A stretch of DNA of 64,000 nucleotides from Bog-756 sp963812525 (GTDB lineage: Bacteria; Actinomycetota; Acidimicrobiia; Acidimicrobiales; RAAP-2). Location: positions 62,001 through 126,000 of the forward strand of contig CAWEVL010000012.1 of the NCBI GenBank assembly GCA_963812525.1. The letters are read 5' to 3'. Under the pieces are notes generated by a model. It saw nothing but the letters and a program-made list of their open reading frames with translations. It was not told the origin of the DNA and made no database searches. Below, in pieces: positions 53,110 through 61,951 of the stretch (positions are counted from its first letter, which is position 1; each line of letters starts with the position of its first letter). The translations under genes were made by a program, and so were the position numbers.

Positions 53110-54286
53110 CGGGACCATCGCCGTGGAGGAGGTGTGGAAGAAGTTCCGCGCCGACAAGACGGTGCCCAAGTTCTACGACCAGCTGAAGCGGTTCGGGAAG
53201 TCCATCGGCACCGGCGCCCGCCACGACTTCCGGTGGGTGCTGAAGGACGTGTCGCTCGAGGTCCCACCGGGAGGGACCCTCGGCCTGATCGGCATCAACG
53301 GCTCGGGCAAGACGACCCTGCTCAAGATCATCAGCCAGGTGACCTACCAGTCGGCGGGCCGCTGCTCCGTCCAGGGCCGCATCGGGGCCCTGCTCAGCGT
53401 GACCAGTGGGATCCACCCTGAGCTGACCGGCAAGGAGAACATCTACCTGTACGGCGCGGTGATGGGCATGGGCCGCCAGAAGATCAAGGAGCGATTCGAC
53501 GAGATCGTCGACTTCGCCGGCCTGTCCGATGCGGTCAACCGACAGGTCAAGTTCTACTCCCTCGGCATGCAGATGCGCCTCGGCTTCACCATCGCGGCCT
53601 TCCTCGAGCCCGACGTGCTCCTGGTGGACGAGGTGCTTTCCGTCGGCGACGCCAACTTCCAGCAGAAATGTCTCAAGCGGATCGGTGAGATCGTCCGCTC
53701 CGGCACCACATTGCTCTACGTCTCCCACGATCTCGCCTCGGTCGAGGCCTCGTGTTCAAAGGCGGTGTGGCTGGCCGACGCCGTGGTGCAGGCGTCCGGA
53801 CCTACCCGCGACGTGGTGGCCAAGTACCGGGCCGCCGTCGAGCAGAACGCCGCCCTGGTCACCTCGACCGAGGGCGTCGTACAGGTGCTCAAATGTGAGA
53901 TCGATGCGGCCGACGGCGGCCAGATCCGCTCGGAGGTCGACCTCGACATCCGACTGACCCTCAGCTCGCCCGAGGCCCTCGAGGCCAACTTCTTCATCGG
54001 GGTGTCCCAGGGAAGCGCCTTCCCCATGTTCATCGTCCGCTACAGCGGTTCGTTCCCGGCCGGGGACTTCGAGGTGACCTGTCGCCTGCGCCACGTGCCG
54101 CTGCCCAAGGGGCGCTACTCGCTGTGGCCGGCCATGTCCGGCCACGCCGGCGGGAAGGGAAAGCCCCTGCTGCCGTGGCGGCCGGTGATGTCCTTCGACC
54201 TCATGGGCCCCGAACCGTGGAACCCGCCCGAGGGGGTCATGGTGATGTCGCCGATCTTCGTGGGGGCGGAGTGGGAGATCAACTGA
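53093..54286 (+). CDS. ABC polysaccharide export ATPase (Wzt-like) with C-terminal substrate domain
   Basis: A 397-residue protein. The ATPase has Walker A GINGSGKT at residues 67-74, signature YSLGMQMRLGF, Walker B VLLVDEVLSVGD and the switch VSHD. It carries the long pre-Walker loop (FYDQLKRFGKSIG) of teichoic-acid and O-antigen exporters. Residues from about 265 form a beta-rich Wzt-C-like domain (FFIGVSQGSAFPMFIV, RLRHVPLPKGRYSLW) that in relatives recognises the glycan end. The start is TTG 53093 with GGAGGTG upstream, overlapping the permease by 17 nt. Confidence 0.9.
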   Translation: MPTLPDGTIAVEEVWKKFRADKTVPKFYDQLKRFGKSIGTGARHDFRWVLKDVSLEVPPGGTLGLIGINGSGKTTLLKIISQVTYQSAGRCSVQGRIGALLSVTSGIHPELTGKENIYLYGAVMGMGRQKIKERFDEIVDFAGLSDAVNRQVKFYSLGMQMRLGFTIAAFLEPDVLLVDEVLSVGDANFQQKCLKRIGEIVRSGTTLLYVSHDLASVEASCSKAVWLADAVVQASGPTRDVVAKYRAAVEQNAALVTSTEGVVQVLKCEIDAADGGQIRSEVDLDIRLTLSSPEALEANFFIGVSQGSAFPMFIVRYSGSFPAGDFEVTCRLRHVPLPKGRYSLWPAMSGHAGGKGKPLLPWRPVMSFDLMGPEPWNPPEGVMVMSPIFVGAEWEIN

Positions 54287-54348
54287 CGCCGGGTCGGTGA
54301 AGGGTCCGGCGTCGAGCGGGCGGTGAAGGCCCTCGGTCGGTGGAGGAC

Positions 54349-55188
54349 CTAGGGGAAGAAGACCCGCTCCCGGACGGAGCCGGCCAGCCGACCGGTGCGC
54401 ATCCCGGCGGCGCGGGCCCAGTCGAGGCGCTGCCCCCCGGGTCGGGCCAGCCGGGGGGAGAGCAGGATGAGCCACAGCCACGACTTGGCCGCGCCGCCCA
54501 GGTTCCGCCGGGCCCCGGTGCGCCGGTGCCGGCGGTAGAGGGCCGGTCCGCTGTGCCCGTAGGCCGCCGCCTGCAGGAACACCTGTCGGAAGCCGGGCCG
54601 CTCGCGCTTGGCCACGACGGCGCCGAACTCGATGACGAACCGGTAGCCCTCGAGCTGCAGCCTCCAGCACAGGTCGATGTCCTCGCCGATGAGCAGTTCC
54701 TCGGCGAATCCCCCCACCGCCTCGAACGCGGCCCGGCGCACGGCCAGGTTGGCTCCGAGGCCGGCCGGGAGGAAGCCCAGCTGGCGCATGGAGGCTGGTT
54801 TGGGCGGTGAGGCCAGGACCCCGTTGAGCGACCAGAAGTCGAAGACCCCGGCCACCACGTCGACCTCCTCGAGGGCCCGGCCGCAGCTGGCCAGCCACCC
54901 GGGCTGGACCACGTCGTCGGCGTCGCAGAAGAGCAGCAGGTCGCCCCTGGCCGCCCGAACCCCGGCGTTGCGGGCCGCCGGGGCCCCGTGCATGGTGGAG
55001 GCGTCCAGGCAGCGGATCCGGGGGTGGCGCTCCGACCACCGCCGGGCCACGGCCCGGCTGTCGTCGGTCGAACCATTGTCGGCGATGATCAGCTCCCACT
55101 GTCCGTCGTACTCCTGGTGGGCGATCGCTTCGATCTGCGCCTCCAGCCAGGGTTGACCGTTGCGGACGGGCACGATGACGCTGATCAT
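54349..55188 (-). CDS. GT2-family glycosyltransferase
   Basis: A 279-residue GT-A enzyme. It starts MISVIVPVRNGQPWLEAQ, has DNGSTDDSR, the metal-binding DADD in LLLFCDADDVVQPGW, AARNAGVRAARG and the acceptor motif GEDIDLCWRLQLEGYR (ED). ATG 55188 has GGAAGG upstream; the longer upstream frame is not typical of the family. A C-terminal hydrophobic patch (SWLWLILLSP) may touch the membrane. It converges on the wzt-like gene. Confidence 0.88.
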   Translation of the reverse strand: MISVIVPVRNGQPWLEAQIEAIAHQEYDGQWELIIADNGSTDDSRAVARRWSERHPRIRCLDASTMHGAPAARNAGVRAARGDLLLFCDADDVVQPGWLASCGRALEEVDVVAGVFDFWSLNGVLASPPKPASMRQLGFLPAGLGANLAVRRAAFEAVGGFAEELLIGEDIDLCWRLQLEGYRFVIEFGAVVAKRERPGFRQVFLQAAAYGHSGPALYRRHRRTGARRNLGGAAKSWLWLILLSPRLARPGGQRLDWARAAGMRTGRLAGSVRERVFFP

Positions 55189-55353
55189 GTGACCTTCCGG
55201 CGTAATTCGACCGCCCACGGTGCCCCGGGCGGTAGCCCGATGTGCCCGATGTACCCCGAGTACCCCAATGTGCCAAACCCCCAACGGCAGCCCGACAGTG
55301 CCGGCACAGCCGACCGCCTCCGTCCGCGGTTAGCCTAGCCCCGTGAGGGTGCC

Positions 55354-56365
55354 ATGACCACGGGCCGGGGGGCCAGCGCCACCGGGGTCCGCCCACCGGT
55401 GGCACCGGTCGGGGTGACGGCGGTGGTGCTCACCTACCTGCGGCCCCGTCTGGCCGGCGAGGTCGTGCGCTCGCTGCGTGGACGTCGAGGGCCTGCCCCC
55501 CGAACGGGTGGTGGTGGTGGTCAACGGCCAGGGCGGCCTCGACGATCCCGAACTGGAGGCACGGGTGCGGATGGTCCGGCTGGATCGGAACACCGGACCG
55601 GCCGGGGGGTTCCGGGCCGGGCTGGTGGCGGCCTTCGACGACCCGGGCACCCGCTGGGCCTACCTGTGCGAGGACGACGTCGGCCTGTTCGACCTGCCCG
55701 CTCCCCGGCTGGGCGAGCTGCTGGACCGGGTGTCGGCCCGGGGGGACCAACCGCCGCCGGTCGGGGCGATCGTGGCCTACGGCCGGGTGTTCGTGGGGCG
55801 CGGCGCCCACACCGTCAACGTCGTCCCCCGCACCGACGTCCCCTTCGGACTGGCCTCGGTCGACGTGGCCTGCTGGGGGGCGACGCTGGTCGCCCGGTCG
55901 GTCGTCGAGGCCGGGGTGCTCCCCGATCCGGCGTGGTTCTTCGGCCTCGAGGACTTCGACTTCTTCTGCCGGGTGCGGGAGGCCGGGTTCGCGGTGCTGG
56001 TCGACGCGGTGGCCGCCGGCCAGGTGGCGGGCCAGCAGACCAACCAGGGCCGGGAGGACGCGCTGGGCCGCCGACGGCCCACCGACGAGGCCGAGGCCTG
56101 GCGGTCCTACTACCACTCGCGCAACTCCTTCGCCCTGGCCCGGCGCCACGGTCGACCCAGCTGGTACGCCTGGCACGTGGCCTACTCGGTGCGCCAGATG
56201 CAGAAGGCCACCAGTGGGACCCAGCGCCGGGCCATGGCCCGCGGGCTGTGGGACGGGGTGCGGGGGCGCATGGGTGAGGACGCCCGGTACACGCGCCGGG
56301 TGGGGGAGTTCGACGCGGCCGCTACCGTCCTGCCCCCGTCGGACGCCTCCGGCGTCCCCGGTTGA
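55354..56365 (+). CDS. GT2-family glycosyltransferase (GlfT-like/rhamnosyl type), with a +1 frameshift at 55477
   Basis: The N-terminus reads VTAVVLTYLRPRLAGEVVRSL and then loses frame at TCGCTGCGTG. Removing one base (about 55477) continues VDVEGLPPERVVVVVNG, RLDRNTGPAGGFRAGL, the metal motif in YLCEDDVG, and GLEDFDFFCRVREAGF. The repaired length is 336 residues. NxGxAGGFxxG and ExDDD-like motifs place it with GT2 enzymes such as galactofuranosyl and rhamnosyl transferases. ATG 55354 has a GAGGG site. A TAGCCT element at 55331 gives a short leader. asnB follows 21 nt after the stop. Confidence 0.82.
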
Positions 56366-56386
56366 CCCGGCCGGAGGGCTGAGCCG

Positions 56387-58357
56387 ATGTGCGGCATCGC
56401 CGGACGGTACGACCCGGACGGGCGCGGCGGCGCCGAGGCCCTCAGACGTCAGGTCCAGGCCATGGGCGACACCCTGACCCATCGGGGTCCGGATGCCGAG
56501 GGCAGCTGGGCCGACCCGGCCACGGGGATCTACCTCGGCCACCGCCGGCTGTCGGTGGTGGAGCTGGGACCCGAGGGCAGCCAGCCCATGCACTCGGCCG
56601 ACGGGAGGTGGGTGGTCAGCTACAACGGCGAGGTCTACAACCACGCCGCCCTCCGCCGGCGACTGGTCGCCGAGGGCCACGCCTTCCGGGGTGGGTCCGA
56701 CACCGAAGTGCTGGTGGCCGCGGTCTCGGCCTGGGGCCTGTCGGCAGCGCTGGACGCCAGCGAGGGCATGTTCGCGCTGGCCCTGTGGGACCGCCGGCTG
56801 GGCCAGCTCCACCTGGTCCGGGACCGCTTCGGCGAGAAACCGTTGTACTACGGATGGGTGGACGGCTCGCTGGCCTTCGCCTCCGAGCTCAAGGCCCTGC
56901 GCACCCTGCCCGGCTTCGAGGCCGACCTCGACCGTGACGCGGTGGCCCTCTATCTCCGGCACAACTGCATTCCTGCGCCGCACACCATCTACCGCGGCGT
57001 CACCAAGCTGCAACCGGGACAGCTGGTCACCTTCGGGGCCGACGCCCGACCCGGCCGCCCGCCCTCGGCCCGGTCCTACTGGTCGGCCCGGGAGGCCATC
57101 GAGACGGCCCGCCGGTCGCCCTTCACCGGGAGCCCGGAGGCCGCGGCCGACCACCTCGAGGGGGTGCTGTCCGACTCGGTGGCGGCCCGCATGGTGGCCG
57201 ACGTGCCGGTCGGTGCCTTCCTGTCCGGCGGGATCGACTCCAGCCTGGTGGTGGCCCTGATGCAGCAGCACCGGGCCACGCCGGTGCAGACCTTCACGGT
57301 GGGCTTCGCCGATCGGGCCTTCGACGAATCGACCGAGGCCGCCGCCGTGGCCGCCCACCTCGGCACCGACCACACCCCGCTGCGGGTGACCGACGAGGAG
57401 GCGGCCGAGGTCATCCCCCGGCTCCCGGACATCTGGGACGAGCCCTTCGGCGACGTCTCGGAGATCCCCATGCACCTGGTGAGCCGGCTGGCCCGGAGCC
57501 GGGTGACCGTCAGCCTGTCGGGCGACGGGGGCGACGAGCTGTTCGCCGGCTACAACCGGCACGCCTGGCTGGAGCGCCTGTGGCGGCGGGCGTCGACGCT
57601 GCCCGACCCGGTTCGACGGGCGGCCGGATCGGCGCTCGGCGGTGTCCCGGCCTCCTGGGTGGACGGTGGGGCCCGGGCCACGCGGTTCCTGCCCACCCGG
57701 ATGCAGGTCCGGAACCCGTCCTCCAAGGTGGCCAAGGTGGCCAAGGTACTGGCCGCCTCGGGACCGGAGGACGCCTACCTCTCACTGGTCTCGTACTGGG
57801 ACGACGCCGAGTCGATGGTGATCGGGGCCGGGCCCACCGTCTCGGTGGCCTCCCGCCCCGACGAGTGGCTGATGCTGGAGGGCATCACCGAACAGATGAT
57901 GTGGCTGGACACCGTGGGCTACCTCCCTGACGACATCCTGACCAAGCTGGACCGGGCGGCCATGGCCACTTCGCTGGAGACCCGCGTGCCGTTCCTCGAC
58001 CGGGCCGTGTTCGAGACGGCCTGGCGGCTGCCCCTGTCCATGAAGCTCCACCAGGGCACCACCAAGTGGCTGCTCCGCCAGGTGCTCGAGCGCCATGTGC
58101 CCGCCGCGTTGGTCGAGCGCCCGAAGATGGGGTTCGGCTTCCCCATCGGCACCCTGCTGCGGGGCTCCCTGCGGCCCTGGGCCGAGGAACTCCTCGGCGA
58201 GGACCGCCTGGTACGCCAGGGCCTGCTCGATCCCGCCCCCATCCGAGAGGCCTGGGACCGACACCTCCGGGGCCAGCGGGACGTGGCCCACGAGTTGTGG
58301 GACGTGCTGGCCCTCCAGGCGTGGATGGACCGGTGGGAGCCCTCGTTCGGCCGGTAG
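56387..58357 (+). CDS. asnB: Asparagine synthase, glutamine-hydrolysing (AsnB family)
   Basis: A 656-residue AsnB-type amidotransferase. Cys2 (MCGIAG) is the N-terminal glutaminase nucleophile, with MHSADGRWVVSYNGEVYNH and GSDTEV for glutamine binding. The synthetase domain has the PP-loop FLSGGIDSSLVV, SLSGDGGDELFAGY and YLPDDILTKLDRAAMATSLE. Copies in polysaccharide loci often amidate uronic acids or other sugar carboxylates rather than free aspartate. That would fit the UDP-HexNAc dehydrogenase at 40167, but is inference. It has a GGAGGG ribosome site. Confidence 0.9.
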   Translation: MCGIAGRYDPDGRGGAEALRRQVQAMGDTLTHRGPDAEGSWADPATGIYLGHRRLSVVELGPEGSQPMHSADGRWVVSYNGEVYNHAALRRRLVAEGHAFRGGSDTEVLVAAVSAWGLSAALDASEGMFALALWDRRLGQLHLVRDRFGEKPLYYGWVDGSLAFASELKALRTLPGFEADLDRDAVALYLRHNCIPAPHTIYRGVTKLQPGQLVTFGADARPGRPPSARSYWSAREAIETARRSPFTGSPEAAADHLEGVLSDSVAARMVADVPVGAFLSGGIDSSLVVALMQQHRATPVQTFTVGFADRAFDESTEAAAVAAHLGTDHTPLRVTDEEAAEVIPRLPDIWDEPFGDVSEIPMHLVSRLARSRVTVSLSGDGGDELFAGYNRHAWLERLWRRASTLPDPVRRAAGSALGGVPASWVDGGARATRFLPTRMQVRNPSSKVAKVAKVLAASGPEDAYLSLVSYWDDAESMVIGAGPTVSVASRPDEWLMLEGITEQMMWLDTVGYLPDDILTKLDRAAMATSLETRVPFLDRAVFETAWRLPLSMKLHQGTTKWLLRQVLERHVPAALVERPKMGFGFPIGTLLRGSLRPWAEELLGEDRLVRQGLLDPAPIREAWDRHLRGQRDVAHELWDVLALQAWMDRWEPSFGR

Positions 58358-58370
58358 CGCCGGCCGGGTC

Positions 58371-60825
58371 CTAGGCGCCGCCGACCGACACCGACTCCAG
58401 CACCAGGGCCGGCCGGCGGGTCTGCGCACTCGGGCGGAGGGCCAGGTCGATCCGGTTGACGCCGGGGTGGAGGTGCAGGGTGGCCCGGATGGCCCGGAGA
58501 CCCGTGGTCGACGGGACGCTGGTCCCGCCCCGTCCGGTCATGGTCACCGTCGGTTGGGGGACGTGGGCAGGCAGGTGAAGCACCAGCCGGACCCGGCGGG
58601 CGGTGTCGCTGGTCACGTAAAGGGAACCCTGGCCGATGAGCACCGGGTCCTGGCCCAGGGCGGTCAGGGACCAGCCCCCTCCGGCGAAGACCCGGACACC
58701 GGCCGCCGAGCTGGCGAACCGCGGGATGGCGGTGCGGATGGTCGAGGCCTCGCTCGTCTCCACCGACAGAGCCAGGTCGCCCGACTGGAGGTTCACCGTC
58801 CCATTGTCCGGGGTGACGTAGCTCGCGCCCTGGTGGCTGATCCAGGCGCAGCGCCGCCCGGCCGGCTCGAGCGAACGGGTCTGGTTGGTCACGTCGACGG
58901 CGTCCAGACTCCCGGTCCAGTGATCGTGTTCCAGTCCGGCCCAAAGCGGGTACTCGAAGGCGACGAGATTGGCGAGGCCGGCCTGGTGGCAACCGGATTC
59001 CGAAAGGGCATCGGTCACCTCCGCGTACACGCTGCCTTGGAACAGCCCACAGCAGTTGATGAAGTAGGGCTCGAGGTACGACAGGCGGTAGGTGGTGTCG
59101 AACGTGGCCGAGGGCACGAGGGGCCGGGTCGAGCTGTCGAGGAGCTGCGGGAGGCAGGTCACCACCAGCACCACCAGGACCACCCGGCTCACCCAGACCG
59201 TGGTCCGGGACAGCGCCACCGCGATGAGGGCGCTCCACGGGACCAGCAGCACCAGGTCGTAGCGCAGGTCCCAGAGTCCCCACTTGGCCGTGCCGGTGAA
59301 GGCCAGGTAGCCGAGGGTCAGCCCCACGGCCAGCACCAGGGCCGTCCGGAGCTCCCGGGCCCCACGCCACACGGCCACGAGGAGCACCCCGAAGGACGCC
59401 ACCACCAAGATGACGTCCAACGGGTCGGCCCCGCCGACCTCGTCCCGCTCGCTCGTGGAGTAGTCCTGGACGGTGAAGGCCCGGTAGGCGGGGGTGGCGC
59501 TGTCGCTGGGGTCGTCCTCGGGGCACGTGGAACACCCGGTACACGCGATCCAGGGCGGGGAGCACGGCACGCGACAGCTCGTACTCCCATCCGGATCGGC
59601 CGTTGCCGATGTGGAAGTTGTTGGCCAGGTTGCGGACGACGTTGGCGGCGGCGGCGTCCGCGGTGACCGGGGAGATGGCCCTCCCGGTCGACGACGGCCC
59701 GACCGGCGAGTGGAACAGCCGCGCCTCCTGGACGGCGAAGGGCCCGGCCACGGCCAGCACGGCCACGACGGCCACGCCGGCCCACGCCGCGCTGCGCCGC
59801 AGGCTGGCCGGCCATCGGAGGGCCCGCCGGCGCCGATAGAGGGCCAGGGCCAACAGCAGCAGGCCGACGGGCAGGAGCATGATCGGGATGGTGGCCTTGG
59901 TCATGTAGGCCAGGCCGGCGGTGACCCCGAGGGTCGCCGCCCGCATCGGCCACCGCGGCCCACCGGACTGGACGAGCAGGACGATCAGCACGGCGACGGC
60001 GATGGCTGCGGCGAACACATCGTTCTCCGTGCTGGTGGCGAGCAGGACGGCCGAGGGGACGGTGGCACACACCACGGCCGAGGTGATCTGCACCGAGCGC
60101 TTGGCCCCGAGCAACCGGGCCAGCTCGGACACCCCGACCACCGTGACCAGCGCGGCCAGCAGGGAGACAGCGGCGTCGAAGCGGTCGGTGCCGGCCAGCA
60201 GGTGGAGCTGGGCCAGTGTGTACTCGTCGAGCGGGGCGTACTCGACCTGGGGGAGATAGTGGGTGGCGAAGGGGGCCACCGTCCGGTCCTGGATCCAGTG
60301 CTCCACGCGGGCCAAGTGGTAGATGAGTGAGTCGGAGTTGCTGGGCAGGTACCGCAGGCCCAGGTACGTGAGGACCCCGGCGATCACCGCCAGCACCACC
60401 AGCCACAGCCGGTCCTCGATGCTCAGGACCCCGAGCCGGGCCCGCAGGCGCCCCGTCCAGCCTCCGGTGGCCCGGATGGTGTCGGCGCGTCGCCGGAGCG
60501 TCGGTACCGCGGCGGCGGCCAGGACCAGCGCGGCGATCCCCCAGAGGGCGGCGACCACGCCCCGGGTGAAGTGGTGGCCCACGCTGGCCATCTCGGTGAC
60601 GGCCAGGGTCAGGACCTCGAAGGCCACGAAGGCCAGGACCAGGGCGCCCCGCCTCGACAGGGCGCCGAAGCCCATCGCCCCGCGCCGCGCCGCCACGTGC
60701 AGCCAGAGCAGTCCGAATGTTCCCACCAGCAGGACCAGCATCAGAAGCTGGCGCCGGTCACTGTGCCCCCAGAACCATCGCCGGACGGTACACCCGGCCA
60801 CCCGGGTGGGCAACGGCGCGGCCAC
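58371..60825 (-). CDS. Large GT-C-like membrane glycosyltransferase (GT39/PMT-like), with a +1 frameshift near 59520
   Basis: The repaired protein has about 817 residues: roughly 11-12 membrane segments, an external loop after TM (LRYLPSNSDSLIYHLARVEHW, with the Asp expected of GT-C enzymes), LPQVEYAPLDEYTLAQLHLL, then a C-terminal beta-rich domain of about 250 residues. At 59519-59522 a run of four G (CCCC on the coding strand) breaks the frame after VFHVP; removing one base continues EDDPSDSATPAYRAFTV. Such proteins use polyprenyl-phosphate sugars outside the membrane. GTG 60825 is the first in-frame start; an internal start is possible. It converges on asnB with a 13-nt gap. Confidence 0.72.
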
Positions 60826-60867
60826 GCTCCGCGGTGATCCGCCGCCTCCGGTGGCGTCGCCCCGTGC

Positions 60868-61752
60868 TCAGCCGGTGGTGCGGTCGGCGGACGGCACCCC
60901 GGGGAGGTCGGTCCACAGCTCCCGGCCCAAGAGTTCGAAGAGGGCCTGGTTGTGCGGCCGGAAGTGGTCCCGCAGCCGGCCCAGCAGCTCGGGGCTGGTC
61001 GGCTCGAGGCGCCGGGCGGCGTTCGACGCCGGGTAGGGCTGGTGGTGAGGCGGGAGCCCCAGCCAGTCGAGCACCTGGTCGGGGACCGCGGGGTCGGCGG
61101 CCAGCTGCTCGCTCTCCAGTACGAGGATCCGCTCCTGACCGACGGCGTCGAACCATCGGCGGAGCTGCCCGGCGTACTCACCCCGGGCCACGTAGGAGAA
61201 GGCGATGTGCTCGACGCTGCGCTCGCCCCGGAGGAACCGCTCGGTCTGCGGGGCCAGGCGCTCGTCCTCGAGCTCGATGGCCCGCTCGAGCGACTCGGTC
61301 TCCCACCGCCCCTGCTGCCGCCAGTGCCAGTACTGCGAGATGGCCCGCTCGGCCGGCTCGCGCAGCAGGACGACGAACCGGGCGGTGGCCGGCAGGTCCC
61401 GGGCCACCCGGCCGGGGGCCAGGGGATGGAAGAGGAGGTAGGGGCAGGACTCGCCCGAGATGCGGCCCCGGTGCCCGAGCGCGAAGTGGGCTCGGTACCA
61501 GCGGATGCCCTTGTCGTAGTGGCCGTCGAAGAAGTGGACCTCCTTCTTCAGGGCCGGGGCCACATCGGGGTGGCTGCTCAGCCACCGGTACAGCGAGGTG
61601 GTGCCGCCGCGCTGGGCCCCGAGGATGACGAAGTGGGGGAGGGGCCGGTAGCTGGCCGTGAGGTACCGCCCGGCGAAGGCGGAAGCCGAGGCCACCCGTC
61701 GAACCGGGGCGGGGTGGGACCCGGGATGCGCGGGGCTCGCCGGTTCGGCCAT
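60868..61752 (-). CDS. Sulfotransferase-family protein (Sulfotransfer_1, heparan-sulfotransferase-like)
   Basis: A 294-residue PAPS-dependent sulfotransferase. The 5'-phosphosulfate loop is FVILGAQRGGTTSLYRWL, then EVHFFDGHYDKGIRWYRAHF, which resembles glycan O/N-sulfotransferases, the 3'-phosphate motif RFVVLLREPAERAISQYWH, and ILVLESEQLAADP. The acceptor is probably a sugar polymer. ATG 61752 is set by a TACCAT element 6 nt upstream. It lies 42 nt upstream of the GT-C-like gene on the same strand, suggesting co-transcription. Intact, unlike the one at 33891. Confidence 0.87.
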   Translation of the reverse strand: MAEPASPAHPGSHPAPVRRVASASAFAGRYLTASYRPLPHFVILGAQRGGTTSLYRWLSSHPDVAPALKKEVHFFDGHYDKGIRWYRAHFALGHRGRISGESCPYLLFHPLAPGRVARDLPATARFVVLLREPAERAISQYWHWRQQGRWETESLERAIELEDERLAPQTERFLRGERSVEHIAFSYVARGEYAGQLRRWFDAVGQERILVLESEQLAADPAVPDQVLDWLGLPPHHQPYPASNAARRLEPTSPELLGRLRDHFRPHNQALFELLGRELWTDLPGVPSADRTTG

Positions 61753-61758
61753 GGCCAG

Positions 61759-61764
61759 ATGGTA
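61759..61764 (-). promoter_or_regulatory. Leaderless-type -10 element (TACCAT)
   Basis: TACCAT on the minus strand, 6 nt before ATG 61752. Confidence 0.5.
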
Positions 61765-61856
61765 GCCCTGTCGTCCCCGGTTCCCTCCGGTCGGACCAGG
61801 GACGACAGGGCACCTTCCGGCACCGGATCAGGTGTGACCACCCCGACGGGGCGGGG

Positions 61857-61862
61857 TAAGGT
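61857..61862 (+). promoter_or_regulatory. -10-like element (TAAGGT) for the GT4/deacetylase/methyltransferase operon
   Basis: TAAGGT would give a leader of about 80 nt ending in a strong GGAGGGGAGAGGGGGG ribosome site before ATG 61952. Confidence 0.35.
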
Positions 61863-61951
61863 AACCGGGGTCGGTATCCGGCCCTCGACGCAGGGCTGCC
61901 GTGCGCCTCGATCGGCGTCGACGAGGTGGTGTCGGAGGGGAGAGGGGGGTC

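Noticed and set aside
55343..55357. A four-codon leader frame (GTG AGG GTG CCA TGA) after the TAGCCT element
   Set aside because: It is too short to support; the bases more simply serve as the GAGGG ribosome site of ATG 55354.
60765..60790. A TACCGT element with a leaderless ATG inside the 5' end of the GT-C-like gene
   Set aside because: The ATG 6 nt downstream is out of frame with the gene and opens only a six-codon frame.
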